Assembly (NCBI GenBank): GCA_023404345.1
Contig: JAEYCB010000066.1
Span: 19,571-83,570, forward strand
Direction: 5' to 3'
Origin: Bacillota bacterium
GTDB taxonomy: Bacteria > Bacillota > Clostridia > Christensenellales > Aristaeellaceae
Length of the DNA stretch: 64,000 bases
Shown here: positions 50,468 through 59,812 of the stretch, piece after piece
How the letters are laid out: each line of letters opens with the position of its first letter
Numbering within the stretch: the stretch's first letter is position 1
Made by a program: the position numbers and the translations under genes
Notes under the pieces: generated by a model
Databases searched by the model: none
Seen by the model: only the letters and a program-made list of their open reading frames with translations
What the model was told of the DNA's origin: nothing

Positions 50468-52075
50468 ATGAGAGCTTCTCTGCGCGCGCTATCTTTTCGG
50501 ACACTTGCGCTTGCGCTGATCCTGACGCTGCTGGCCGCACCTCAGGCCCTGGCGGCAACCAAGTATGCCACACTGGAATTTGGATCGCGTGGATCGGACG
50601 TGTTAAAGCTTCAAAAAGCGCTTTTGGAGCTGGGCTTTAATCCCAACGGAACAGATGGGAAATTTGGCCGCGGCACGGAAACGGCGGTTAAGGCGTATCA
50701 GGCCGCCAGGGGACTGGAAGCGGACGGCAAGGCGGGCACCAAAACCCTGACTATGCTCTATGGGGAAACAGATGGGCAGGAGGGATCAGTCACCACACCT
50801 GTGACCACCAATCCCAATACGCTTAAGTATGGCGACAGCGGCAGCCGTGTAACGGAGCTGCAAACCGCCCTGGTCAAATTGGGATACAACACCAATGGTG
50901 TGGATGGCCGGTTTGGCGCGGGCACACAGCGCGCGGTGATTTCCTTTCAAAAAGATAACGGACTGGAAGCCGACGGCCTTGCAGGTACCAAAACTTTGGA
51001 ACTCCTATATAAGAAGGCGGATGGGACAGGCTCCTCTGGTTCGTCGGGGTCTTCGGGTTCTTCCGGCTTCACGCGCACACTGCGCAGGGGCTATACGGGT
51101 GATGACGTTACCGCCGTACAAAAACGTCTGAAGGAGCTTGGCTACTATACCGGCAGCATCGATGGCGTGTATGGCAGCGGTTCCATAGCCGCGGCCAGTG
51201 CCTTTCAGAAAAATAACGGGCTTAAGGTGGACGGCCTGACAGGCCAGAGTACCTATGCTGCGTTGTTTTCCAGCTCTGCTGTGGCGGCAGGTTCATCTGG
51301 CTCTGGCTCTTCCGGGTCATCCGGCTCCTCCGGTGCATATGTCAAGCTGCAATCCGGCGACAAGGGCACGGAAGTGAAAAAGTTGCAGCAGGCCCTTAAA
51401 GATCTGGGCTACAATGTCAGCGCCGATGGCACCTATGGACCCATTACAGTGGCTGCGGTCATTGCCTTCCAGAAAATCAACGGCCTGGACGACGACGGCA
51501 TAGCAGGCGCTAAAACGCAGACGGTGCTTTACAGCGGCAACGCCAAGCGCTATGATTCCTCCGACGGCTCGTCCTCCGGCGGATCATCTTCGGGTGGATC
51601 ATCCTCTGGCGGTACTGGCTCAACCGTGGCCCCCAATGGCGCTACCATCCAACTCCTGCATTGGTTTGACGATGTCAAACCCACGCTTAAAAACGGGCAG
51701 AACCTGATTGCCTATGATCCGGATACCGGTATCAGCTGGACGCTGCGCATCATGAGCCGCGGCAACCATGCCGATGTGGAGCCGCTTACCGCGGCAGATA
51801 CGGCGGCGATGTTCGAAGCTTTCGGCAACAAGGAAAGTTGGGGCCCCAAGGTCGTGTATATCAAGCTGCCGGACGGGCGCTGGTCCATCGCGTCCACCCA
51901 CAACGTGGCGCACGGCAGCCAGACCATCTCGGGCAACAATTTCGACGGGCAGAACTGCGTGCACTTCCTGCGGGATATGGACGAATGCAAGAAGAATGAC
52001 CCCGACTACGGTGTAAAGAATCAGAACGCCATTCGCAATGCGTGGAAAAAACTGACGGGCATCACCGTGGACTGA
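50468..52075 (+). CDS. Secreted protein with four peptidoglycan-binding repeats
   Basis: A 535-residue exported protein. The signal peptide covers about residues 1-29. Four PG_binding_1 modules (about residues 38-98, 118-180, 203-268 and 291-352) share the pattern GSRGSDVLKLQKALLELGF, then TDGKFGRGTETAVKAYQ, separated by Ser/Gly linkers. The C-terminal about 140 residues form an unassigned domain with IQLLHWFDDVKP, SRGNHADVEPL, IASTHNVAHGSQT and NFDGQNCVHFLRDM; conserved-looking His and Cys suggest an enzyme, but I do not recognise it. AAGGAGG precedes the ATG. A role in cell-wall or spore-cortex attachment is likely. Confidence 0.85.
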   Translation: MRASLRALSFRTLALALILTLLAAPQALAATKYATLEFGSRGSDVLKLQKALLELGFNPNGTDGKFGRGTETAVKAYQAARGLEADGKAGTKTLTMLYGETDGQEGSVTTPVTTNPNTLKYGDSGSRVTELQTALVKLGYNTNGVDGRFGAGTQRAVISFQKDNGLEADGLAGTKTLELLYKKADGTGSSGSSGSSGSSGFTRTLRRGYTGDDVTAVQKRLKELGYYTGSIDGVYGSGSIAAASAFQKNNGLKVDGLTGQSTYAALFSSSAVAAGSSGSGSSGSSGSSGAYVKLQSGDKGTEVKKLQQALKDLGYNVSADGTYGPITVAAVIAFQKINGLDDDGIAGAKTQTVLYSGNAKRYDSSDGSSSGGSSSGGSSSGGTGSTVAPNGATIQLLHWFDDVKPTLKNGQNLIAYDPDTGISWTLRIMSRGNHADVEPLTAADTAAMFEAFGNKESWGPKVVYIKLPDGRWSIASTHNVAHGSQTISGNNFDGQNCVHFLRDMDECKKNDPDYGVKNQNAIRNAWKKLTGITVD

Positions 52076-52081
52076 CGCAAA

Positions 52082-52112
52082 AACGCGGAGAGGAGCCCAT
52101 CCTCTCCGCGTT
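52082..52112. terminator. Terminator hairpin
   Basis: AACGCGGAGAGGA (52082-52094) pairs perfectly with TCCTCTCCGCGTT (52100-52112) between two converging genes. The T-run is short. Confidence 0.75.
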
Positions 52113-52127
52113 GCCTTTCCACAGCCC

Positions 52128-52295
52128 TTATCGGGCGCGGTAGCTGGCGCACTCGCTTTCGTCGCAGGTGCCGGTATGGCAGTTGCAACGGGGCGCTACT
52201 TTGATAGCGTCCAGCTCGCACATACCGTCGTTGGTGTGGTGCTTGCAGCTGCTCACATCGCACTGGATGCTCTGGTTCTTATTGGGAAACGACAT
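52128..52295 (-). CDS. DUF1540 Cys-rich small protein
   Basis: A 55-residue protein with seven Cys and several His: IQCDVSSCKHHTNDGMCELD, then RCNCHTGTCDESECASYRAR. This spacing fits DUF1540, small metal-binding proteins often found in spore-formers. The start at 52295 has GGGGAGGTGA upstream. The role is unknown; structural zinc binding is likely. It is divergent from queT. Confidence 0.8.
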   Translation of the reverse strand: MSFPNKNQSIQCDVSSCKHHTNDGMCELDAIKVAPRCNCHTGTCDESECASYRAR

Positions 52296-52439
52296 TTCGC
52301 TCACCTCCCCCTGTGTTGATGACTTCAGTATGCGCTGCCGAAAGGCGGCATATGCGTTTGTCGACGCAGAAGGCAAGTTGTGCTATACTTATACTGGCAT
52401 GATATCGTCAACATGCCGCACAACAGGAGGAATGATAAA

Positions 52440-52936
52440 TGCGAATTTCGTTTTCCCGTCGAAGCACCAAAAGTCTCTGTCTGTCCGCGCTGATTGCCGC
52501 ATTGTATGCGGCGCTTACGCTGGCTTTTCAGCCCATCAGCTATGGCGCGGTGCAGTTTCGAATTTCGGAGGCCATGACGCTGTTGCCCGTGCTGTTTCCT
52601 CAGGCGGTGCCTGGGCTTACGCTAGGTTGCCTGATCAGCAATTTGTTTAATCCAATGGGCGCCACAGTATATGATGTTGTGTTCGGGACCCTGGCTACAA
52701 CGATCGCAGCTGCAATCACCTGGCGTATGAAGGCAAGCATATGGCTCAGGGCCTTGCCGCCTGTGCTGTGCAACGCGGTGATTGTGGGCCTGGTGCTGAC
52801 CTACGCCTATGGCATTGACATGCTGTGGGTGAACATGCTCACGGTGGGTTTGGGCGAAGCGGCTGTATGCTATCTGCTGGGCGTACCCATGGTGAAGTTG
52901 CTTTCCCGGCGGGATCTCAGCCGCTGGCAAGCTTAA
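52440..52936 (+). CDS. queT: QueT family queuosine-precursor transporter
   Basis: A 165-residue membrane protein with about five hydrophobic segments and the family pattern LIAALYAALTLAFQPISYGA, then VQFRISEAMTLLPVLFP near the N-terminus. QueT proteins are ECF-type substrate-binding subunits for queuosine precursors such as preQ1. AGGAGG precedes the ATG. I looked for a preQ1-I riboswitch in the leader and did not find one; a small hairpin GGCATG/CATGCC (52396-52417) lies just before the ribosome site. Confidence 0.85.
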
Positions 52937-53038
52937 AGATTTTAAAACATGGATGGCAATGCCATGGTAATTCGTTCTATGTCATCGAGGGACGCTTTTG
53001 GTGCGTCCAACCTATGCGTTTTAAGGAGGAGGTTGAGC

Positions 53039-56000
53039 ATGCGTTCAGTCAAGAAGCGGCATATGCGCGGCATCTGTCTGAGCCTGTGCGTGTGCCTGTG
53101 CGCTTTGCCGCTGCTGGAAGCGTTGGCCGCGGATACGGCCGCGCCTTTGCCCACGCCAACCCCGATGCCTGCGGGGGATATGCTGACTACTTCGGAAAGC
53201 GGTGCGCCTTCGGTGGGAGAAAATCCCCCTACCGTACCGCCTGCTCCCACGGCCGTGCCAAGCGTCGTACCATCCGTGCAGCCCACTGCAGTGCCTACGG
53301 CCGTACCGGAGGTATCTGAAGTGCCTACGGCTACGCCGGGCCCGGAGGCATCCGGAGTGCCTACGGCCACCCCGGGTCCGGAGGTATCCGAAGTGCCTAC
53401 GGCCACACCAGGACCTGAGGCATCCGGCACGCCTACGGCAAGTCCGGCACCGTCCCCAATGCCTACGTTTGTGCCCGTTCCCACGCCTCCCGTTGTTACG
53501 GCTTCGCCTACGACCGGCACGGACCCTGTCTGGGATGAAAGTCAGTGCGACCATATGAACGAGCACTGCGAGCGGGCCCCGAAATGCACGGTGCCCGGTT
53601 GCCGCCATATCGGTATTAACGAAGTGGGCGATGTGGTGGCGCTCTGTGGTCTGGGGCAATGGCTGATGGAAGTTGGCTCGGGCCCGGAGGGTGGCATCAC
53701 AACACTGGCCGCCACCGAGCCCATTGAAATGGAACTGATTGATGGTGAGAACATCCTCTACCGCAGCGGCAGCTATCATCTGACCGGCGGAGGAGAAAAC
53801 GCCACGCTTTATATCCGTGACAATATGGTTCTGTCCATCGAGCTGGATAACGTGCAGCTGCTTACTTTGCGCGTGTCGCAAAAGGCTGTGGTTACGATTG
53901 GTTTCCAAGGCTACACCACCATTCAGACCCTTACCGCACCCGATGCAGCCGTAAAGTTGAGTGGGTCCGGCTGCCTCACGGTGGCCAACAACCTCAACTA
54001 CGGCGTGCTCAACGTGGAGCGCGGTAACGTGCGTCTGCCTTCCGGCGCCTCCAGCGACAATGGCCGCGGACCGGTTGTGTTTGAAGCACCCGGTGCGGAA
54101 CAGGTCTATGTGGATGGAAAATTTTTCACTTACGTCAAAACCGGTTCGGATGGCAAGGTCACGCTGTGGCTGCCCGCCCCCGGCGAGGGTGGAAGCTATT
54201 GGGGCCGTATGAACGGAAACACGCTGGAGGTCAGTTCTCTGGCTGAGCCTCCCACAGAGGATGACAAAGTGGACCTGAGCGTGGCGGAGCCCTTTCAGGC
54301 AGAGGCAGGAAAGAATTACACCCTCTACGCTACGGACCCCGCCGATCAGGATCGTGAAATTAACGGCGCTGCAGGCGCTTCCTTTGTGCTGGCTGGTGCG
54401 GGCACAGAGGGGTCTGCGCCTACCTTTCAGGGAGGCGGAGGCACGCTGTATGTAAGCGGAGACACCTACCTTAATGCGCTGTCTGGCCCGTATGCCATTT
54501 CTGGCACGGGCCGCCTGCATGTGGGCACGCTCTCTGGCGCAGGGCTGACCGCGCAGGGTGGACTGACCCTTCGTGCAGCGGGTGGTGATGCGCCCCCGGC
54601 CTGGACTGCCGTTCAGGTATCGGGCGGCGAGATGGCGCTGGATTTGACGGCGGAACATAATGGCGCCGCCGTGCCGGTACTGTTTTTTACCGCGAATCCG
54701 CAAATCGCCTATTCGCCTCTGCCCGCTGCGGCAGCAGGCTATCACTACGAGGGTACGGTGCAGGGTTCCAAGCTGCTGCTGGCAGCCGTCGAAGATGAGG
54801 AAGGTGCGTCGGTTACACTGGGCGCATCGGATCATACGTTTGACACCCCCGGTAACTATCGCATCATCAGCGAGGGAGGTACCTCCGGCAAGATCATCGT
54901 AGCGGATGGGGTAAACGTTAAGCTTACCTTGGCCGGTACCTTTACCAGTGGCGACCTGCGCATCGGTGCGGGCGCGTCCGTTACACTTGCATTGCAGGGA
55001 GCCAATGCTGTGGGAGCGCTTGTGCTGGGCGATGGCGCTACCCTGTCGGCAAGCGGCACGGGAGCGCTGGATGCAGCCAGCGCCTCCGGCAGCGGTACGG
55101 TTAGCATTGGTGAAACCACCAACCTAAGCCTTTCCAGCGGCAGGGCGCTGCCCGGCAGCGCCTTGCAGCCTACCGTCATCGCTGTGACTGATGATCAGAA
55201 TGCGCCCATGGCGCGAACGCATATCGTGCTTAAGCTGGGAAACCAGGAGCCATTCAATGTTACCACAGGAAGAAATGGAACTGTTACCCTCTGGCGCACA
55301 CAGACGCTGAGCGGAACGGACGTGGTGGTACTCAGCGATCAGAATACCTATGCTGCCGTAATCAACGGCGGTACTGCCAGCCCCGATGCGCTGCCCATCA
55401 TCAGCAATGTCAAGGCCAGCCCTTATGGCTCCATCACTTTTGAAACCGATACGGGAAACACGCTGGGCGTGCAGTACATTGTATCGGACAAAGAAGAGGA
55501 AATGGCTGATACCTGGGTGCCCACCGCCGGTATAGCGCTGCTTAGGGGCGGAGAATGCACCATTCCGGGCCTCAAGGATGGCGATGTGGTTACCTTCCGA
55601 GCCTTTGCCTGTGCGCAAGCAGGCGTTACCCTTTCCGGAGATACTGCTTCTGCCTTTGCCTTCAGTGAAAAGGTGGTCTTTACGGTTAAGGAAGAGCGCC
55701 AGCCGCTGGTTATTGCCGATCAGGAACGTACCTATAACGGCAAAGCTTTCCAGCTCAATAAAAAGCTGTATCCTGAGAGCGCCACCGTCAGTTATTTTCA
55801 GGATGGCGAGCTTATGGAACATGCCCCTGTCAAGGTGGGCGAGTATATCGCCCGCGTAACCGTGCCTGCTGGCGATACGCAGTACCTGCCAGGCAGCTAC
55901 GATGTGCGTATGACCATCAAGCGCATCGTGGTGCTGATTTATCCCGAAGCGGCAAGCAAGCAGAAGGGGCAGGAAGATCCGGAATTCTTCTATGAGTATG

Positions 56001-57211
56001 ACGAAAGCGTTATGCTGGAGGATGACGAGGTGACGGGATCGCTTTCCCGTGTGCCGGGTGAAACCTATGGCAACTATCCCTATCTGGCCGGCTCGTTGTC
56101 TGCTCCGGATTATTATGAACTGGTCATAGCACCGGATAGCCCGTTGTTTTTTATCGACTGGAACATTCACCACTACCTGCCCTACGATCCGCTGGCGCGC
56201 ATTGACCCTGTCTACGATGAACTGCGCTTCTCCAGCGGAAAGACATTGCGCACCCAGATTCGCACCATCGATGTTCTTAAGGTGGGCGATACGTATTATG
56301 GCACGCCGGTGACGGACCTCATCGATGGGCGGGAACGTCCCGCTACGCCCACCTTGCGCCTGCGTGGCGGCTATGATTCCGCACTGCTTATTCTCAACGC
56401 CGAACCGGAACTCAACGCTGACGGCGGTTATGCCACCGACCTGGATGGCAATAAGCTGGTACGCGGCCGAAGGCTTACCATCAGCTATAGCATGCTTAAT
56501 AACCTTGCCCGCCAGAATGTGGATTACATTGCCTTTGGCCTTGACGGTGTGATGGCGCTGGTGGATTTGGAGGAACTCAGAAGCGGCAAGGCAGTGGCCG
56601 AACTGATGGAGCAGGAGGGAATCAGCAAATCGAGCGCTACCCGCTTCCAGGTGGATCTGGAACCTGTGACCGCAGATACGCAGCTGGCCCAAAGCGAGGC
56701 TGGCGCAGAAGAAGCAATCCTTGCGGGCAATAAGCTCATGAGGGTCAGCGTCAGGGTTACCAATGGGTCGCGGCGTGTAGATATTGCCCCTGTGCTAAAA
56801 AATGCCAGCGCGCTTTTTGATGCCAGCGGATTGCTGGAGGACGATCTCGTTGCCCAGGAGGCTGCCGGAGATGTGACCGAAACGGTGGCTGGCAAGCCCG
56901 TGGACGCATCTGGCAACGAGCAGGATCAGCGCATGCAGGCCGCTGTGGCGGCCGCGAAGGGTGAGGCTGAGGCAGATGAAGAATTGCTGGATTTGACGCT
57001 GCAAATGCTAAACGACCACATTCGCCTGAATTCCACAACACTGCTGCGTTTTGACAGCGGCGAAAAGACGCTTGACACGACGGCTGTGGTGCCATATACT
57101 GCATCCGAATCCAACCGCGCCATGTTCCGTGCAATGATGCGAACCAGGCCGTACCTTACGACAGCTCTGACAAAAAGCGGACTGTACGGGTTGCGCGATC
57201 AGGCGCAATGA
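53039..57211 (+). CDS. Large secreted surface protein with Pro-Thr linker and MBG-like domain
   Basis: A 1,390-residue exported protein. The signal peptide covers about residues 1-29. A Pro/Thr/Ala-rich stalk with four 12-residue repeats (PEVSEVPTATPG type) follows, then a Cys/His cluster (CDHMNEHCERAPKCTVPGCR, about 169-188), several beta-rich repeats that resemble pectate-lyase-like or adhesin modules, an MBG-type domain (about 895-960, IADQERTYNGKAF) and a second one with IYPEAASKQKGQEDPEF. There is no LPxTG motif, so anchoring is unclear. The ATG at 53039 follows AAGGAGGAGG. A downstream LCP gene suggests cell-wall linkage. Confidence 0.75.
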   Translation: MRSVKKRHMRGICLSLCVCLCALPLLEALAADTAAPLPTPTPMPAGDMLTTSESGAPSVGENPPTVPPAPTAVPSVVPSVQPTAVPTAVPEVSEVPTATPGPEASGVPTATPGPEVSEVPTATPGPEASGTPTASPAPSPMPTFVPVPTPPVVTASPTTGTDPVWDESQCDHMNEHCERAPKCTVPGCRHIGINEVGDVVALCGLGQWLMEVGSGPEGGITTLAATEPIEMELIDGENILYRSGSYHLTGGGENATLYIRDNMVLSIELDNVQLLTLRVSQKAVVTIGFQGYTTIQTLTAPDAAVKLSGSGCLTVANNLNYGVLNVERGNVRLPSGASSDNGRGPVVFEAPGAEQVYVDGKFFTYVKTGSDGKVTLWLPAPGEGGSYWGRMNGNTLEVSSLAEPPTEDDKVDLSVAEPFQAEAGKNYTLYATDPADQDREINGAAGASFVLAGAGTEGSAPTFQGGGGTLYVSGDTYLNALSGPYAISGTGRLHVGTLSGAGLTAQGGLTLRAAGGDAPPAWTAVQVSGGEMALDLTAEHNGAAVPVLFFTANPQIAYSPLPAAAAGYHYEGTVQGSKLLLAAVEDEEGASVTLGASDHTFDTPGNYRIISEGGTSGKIIVADGVNVKLTLAGTFTSGDLRIGAGASVTLALQGANAVGALVLGDGATLSASGTGALDAASASGSGTVSIGETTNLSLSSGRALPGSALQPTVIAVTDDQNAPMARTHIVLKLGNQEPFNVTTGRNGTVTLWRTQTLSGTDVVVLSDQNTYAAVINGGTASPDALPIISNVKASPYGSITFETDTGNTLGVQYIVSDKEEEMADTWVPTAGIALLRGGECTIPGLKDGDVVTFRAFACAQAGVTLSGDTASAFAFSEKVVFTVKEERQPLVIADQERTYNGKAFQLNKKLYPESATVSYFQDGELMEHAPVKVGEYIARVTVPAGDTQYLPGSYDVRMTIKRIVVLIYPEAASKQKGQEDPEFFYEYDESVMLEDDEVTGSLSRVPGETYGNYPYLAGSLSAPDYYELVIAPDSPLFFIDWNIHHYLPYDPLARIDPVYDELRFSSGKTLRTQIRTIDVLKVGDTYYGTPVTDLIDGRERPATPTLRLRGGYDSALLILNAEPELNADGGYATDLDGNKLVRGRRLTISYSMLNNLARQNVDYIAFGLDGVMALVDLEELRSGKAVAELMEQEGISKSSATRFQVDLEPVTADTQLAQSEAGAEEAILAGNKLMRVSVRVTNGSRRVDIAPVLKNASALFDASGLLEDDLVAQEAAGDVTETVAGKPVDASGNEQDQRMQAAVAAAKGEAEADEELLDLTLQMLNDHIRLNSTTLLRFDSGEKTLDTTAVVPYTASESNRAMFRAMMRTRPYLTTALTKSGLYGLRDQAQ
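53307..53450 (+). repeat. Four 36-bp tandem repeats encoding the Pro-Thr stalk
   Basis: Units at 53307-53342, 53343-53378, 53379-53414 and 53415-53450 encode 12-residue blocks of the PEVSEVPTATPG type. Such arrays change length by slippage. Confidence 0.8.
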
Positions 57212-57249
57212 TGGATGCCAACCTTTGCATTAGTTAAAGGAGGAAAACC

Positions 57250-58422
57250 ATGATTAAAAGTATTTTCAAACGGACAATGGCACTGTGCCTTTGTTTGCTG
57301 ATGCTGGCAGGCAGCTGCCTGGCTGAGGACATTCTTGAAAACTTTGTGCCTGCGGAGCCGACTGAGGAGGAACTGGCACAATGGCAGGAATGGGCCGATG
57401 AAGGTATGGGCGACAGCGATGTCACTGCCGAAAATGCGGCTGAATTGACGCCCGAAGAGGAAGCTCTCATGGAAGAGATGGCCTCCATGCTGGAGGACAC
57501 CACCGTGGATACCGAGGTGGATCTGACCAATCTGGAGCTTAATGAGGATCTGCCCGATCACGTGGTGAACATTTTGCTGCTGGGCGTGGACAACCGCAGC
57601 GTTGAGCTGGTCAGCGGCAGGGCTGATGCTAACATTATCTGCTCCATCAACACCGAGGACGGCTCCATCAAGCTGACCTCCATTGCTCGTGATACGGCTG
57701 TGGAGGTGCCTGGCTACAAGAGCAAAAAACGCCTCAACACAGCCTTTAAGTTCGGCAGCAAGGATGGCGATATTGCCAAGGGCGCTGAGCTGGCGATGAA
57801 GACCATCAATCGTAATTTCCAGATGAATATCGAACGTTATGTGGTGGTCAATATCCATGGCCTGGCTGATATCATTGAGGCGCTTGGCGGCGTGGATATG
57901 GAGCTGACCAAAGGCGAAGCCCAAGCCATCAACTACGAGCTGCACGTGAAGGAACCCATGGACGACGTGCAGCGTGACAAGCTGGAAGTGGCCGACGGTG
58001 TACAGCATCTGGATGGCATGGAAGCTGTGACCTATGGCCGTATCCGCAATCTGCAGGGGCAAAACGACCTTAATCGCAATGAGCGTCAGAGAAAGCTGCT
58101 GGAGGCGCTGCTCAAAAAGGTGATGGAAGATATGGATGTTACCAAATTCCTGAACCTGATTGAAACTGCCCTGCCCTATGGAAAAACCAATCTCACCGCT
58201 GATGAGCTGCTTTCGCTGGGCATGACGGTGCTTTCCGGCAGTGCGATGCAGAATTTGACCTCCGGCGGCGAGGTGGTAGGCCAATTTGGCATTCCCATGG
58301 AGAAGCAATATGGCTACCGGGAGTTTAACGGCGAGAGTCTGATATATATCAGCGACAAGCGCATGCAGACTACGCTGACCGCCATGCAGGAATTTATCTA
58401 CGGCCAAAGCTATGTAAAATAA
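57250..58422 (+). CDS. LytR-CpsA-Psr (LCP) family protein
   Basis: A 390-residue protein with an N-terminal signal or anchor (residues about 8-24, ending SCLAED), an acidic spacer (about 30-95) and an LCP domain: NILLLGVDNRS (about 110), LTSIARDTAVEVPGY, LNTAFKFG, GGVDMELTKGEAQAIN and RNERQRKLLEALLKK. LCP enzymes transfer polyprenyl-linked glycans to peptidoglycan at the outer face of the membrane. AAAGGAGG precedes the ATG. The gene follows the surface protein by 38 nt and may be in its operon. Confidence 0.88.
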   Translation: MIKSIFKRTMALCLCLLMLAGSCLAEDILENFVPAEPTEEELAQWQEWADEGMGDSDVTAENAAELTPEEEALMEEMASMLEDTTVDTEVDLTNLELNEDLPDHVVNILLLGVDNRSVELVSGRADANIICSINTEDGSIKLTSIARDTAVEVPGYKSKKRLNTAFKFGSKDGDIAKGAELAMKTINRNFQMNIERYVVVNIHGLADIIEALGGVDMELTKGEAQAINYELHVKEPMDDVQRDKLEVADGVQHLDGMEAVTYGRIRNLQGQNDLNRNERQRKLLEALLKKVMEDMDVTKFLNLIETALPYGKTNLTADELLSLGMTVLSGSAMQNLTSGGEVVGQFGIPMEKQYGYREFNGESLIYISDKRMQTTLTAMQEFIYGQSYVK

Positions 58423-58445
58423 GCCGGCGGGCTACCGGCATGCCG

Positions 58446-58476
58446 CGCCCGCGCCCTGCCAGGGCGCGGGCGTTTT
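58446..58476 (+). terminator. Rho-independent terminator after the LCP gene
   Basis: CGCCCGCGCCC pairs with GGGCGCGGGCG around a 5-nt loop, followed by TTTTT. Confidence 0.9.
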
Positions 58477-58499
58477 TCTGCAAAGGAGCGAATGACGCA

Positions 58500-59219
58500 A
58501 TGCAATCAACGGGCGAAACGAGGACCGTCCCCGTCAGGCGTGCCGTGGCCGCAGTTCGAGCCGCCTTTCCCCATACACTGCCTGTTTTGATGGGCTTTGC
58601 CTGCCTGGGACTGACCTATGGCGTGCTGATGGCCTCCAAGGGTTACGGTGCGCTATGGTCACTTTTGATGAGTGCGCTGGCCTTCGGGGGCAGTATGCAG
58701 TATGTAGCCATTTCATTGCTTACGGCAGCGTTCGATCCGCTGCAGGCTTTTTTGATGAGTCTGATGGTCAATGCCTGGCATTTGTTCTACGGCCTGAGCA
58801 TGCTGCCCCGCTACCGGGGGATGGGCCGGGCGCGTAATGCGCTGGTGTTCCTCCTGTGCGATGAAACCTTTTCCATCAACTGCGCCGCGGAACCGCCCGC
58901 TGGTATTCCTGCCAAAGATTTTTACCTGGCTGTATCGCTGCTGGATTACTTATACTGGGTGACGGCTTCGTTTGTGGGCGGGTTGATTGGAGGCGTGCTC
59001 CATGTTGACCTGACCGGTCTGGATTTTGTACTTACAGCGTTGATTTTCGTGCTGTTCCTGGATCGCTGGGACCGCCGGGAGGATAGGCCCTCCGCGCTGA
59101 TTGGACTGGGAGCGGCGGTTGCTTGCCTGATTGCATTTGGCCAGAGCAGCTTTATCATCCCCGCGATGGGGGTTATTCTGGCGGCGCTTTTGCTGGGGAG
59201 GGACAGGCTATGCAGGTGA
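58500..59219 (+). CDS. azlC: AzlC family branched-chain amino acid exporter subunit
   Basis: A 239-residue membrane protein with about six hydrophobic segments. The family pattern is PVLMGFACLGLTYGVLMAS (about residues 24-42), ALAFGGSMQYVAISLL and VNAWHLFYGLSML. AzlC and AzlD together export branched-chain amino acids. The ATG at 58500 follows AAAGGAG at 11 nt. It overlaps azlD by 10 nt. Confidence 0.9.
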   Translation: MQSTGETRTVPVRRAVAAVRAAFPHTLPVLMGFACLGLTYGVLMASKGYGALWSLLMSALAFGGSMQYVAISLLTAAFDPLQAFLMSLMVNAWHLFYGLSMLPRYRGMGRARNALVFLLCDETFSINCAAEPPAGIPAKDFYLAVSLLDYLYWVTASFVGGLIGGVLHVDLTGLDFVLTALIFVLFLDRWDRREDRPSALIGLGAAVACLIAFGQSSFIIPAMGVILAALLLGRDRLCR

Positions 59220-59554
59220 TGACGCCTTTGGAAACGATGGCGATGATTCTCGCCGTGGCGGCAGGTACGGTGATCACCCGTTTTTTGCCCTTCTGGCTGT
59301 TTCCGGAAAACAAGGGCGTTCCGCGCGTGGTGGCATTTTGGGGACAGGCCCTGCCCCCGGCTATGATGGGCCTGTTGGTGGTCTATTGTCTCAAGGGAGC
59401 GGATGTGCTGGGACCCACGCACGCTATTCCTGAAATTGTGGCGCTGGCAGCAATCTATGTTTTGCACCGCGCGAAACATAATGCGTTGCTTAGCATTGCG
59501 GGCGGAACAGCGGTGTACGTATTGCTTTTGCGGATTTTGAGCGCAGCTGTGTAA
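59210..59554 (+). CDS. azlD: AzlD family branched-chain amino acid exporter subunit
   Basis: A 114-residue membrane protein with four hydrophobic segments, including AAGTVITRFLPFWLFP (about residues 17-32) and FWGQALPPAMMGLLVVYCLK, which match AzlD. The start at 59210 overlaps the end of azlC and follows GGGGAGGG, so translation is coupled. It works as the partner of AzlC. Confidence 0.9.
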   Translation: MQVMTPLETMAMILAVAAGTVITRFLPFWLFPENKGVPRVVAFWGQALPPAMMGLLVVYCLKGADVLGPTHAIPEIVALAAIYVLHRAKHNALLSIAGGTAVYVLLLRILSAAV

Positions 59555-59572
59555 ATAGGCAGACACGCAAAA

Positions 59573-59793
59573 GGCGGCTCCCATCAGGGGACCGCCCCAG
59601 ACTGTAAAAAAACCTGTTGGGAGGTTTGGAGGCCCCGCAGGTCCTCCAAAATGAATTCGTATCGCCCGGCTTTGCCGGGCGGGCGGGGAGTTTGCGCCTT
59701 TGGGCGCAAATGTTTCTTAAGCCTGTGTCGAAAAAAGCCGGCGTAGCCGGACTTTTTCGACAAGCTGAAGCGGCCCCCCATCAGGGGACCGCC
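59573..59793. repeat. Cluster of hairpins flanked by direct repeats
   Basis: CCCATCAGGGGACCGCC occurs at 59580-59596 and again at 59777-59793. Between them lie four palindromes: TTTGGAGG/CCTCCAAA (about 59625-59650), CGCCCGGC-ttt-GCCGGGCG (59663-59681), TTTGCGCC-ttt-...GGGCGCAAA (59691-59710) and TGTCGAAAAA.../...TTTTTCGACA (59726-59762). No ORF fits. It resembles a REP-like or non-autonomous repeat element; it also gives terminators for azlD and for secG. Confidence 0.65.
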
Positions 59794-59812
59794 TTTTACG
59801 CGCTCCGGGACA

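Noticed and set aside
52357..52364. 0A-box-like TTTGTCGA upstream of queT
   Set aside because: The core is TGTCGAC rather than TGTCGAA and there is no reason for queT to be under Spo0A control.
52296..52439. preQ1 riboswitch before queT
   Set aside because: No preQ1-I type pseudoknot sequence was found; only small hairpins are present.
53045..54835. Minus-strand frame of 596 codons with Arg/Gly/Cys-rich repeats opposite the surface protein
   Set aside because: Antisense of the Pro-Thr stalk and beta domains; no ribosome site and no recognisable domain.
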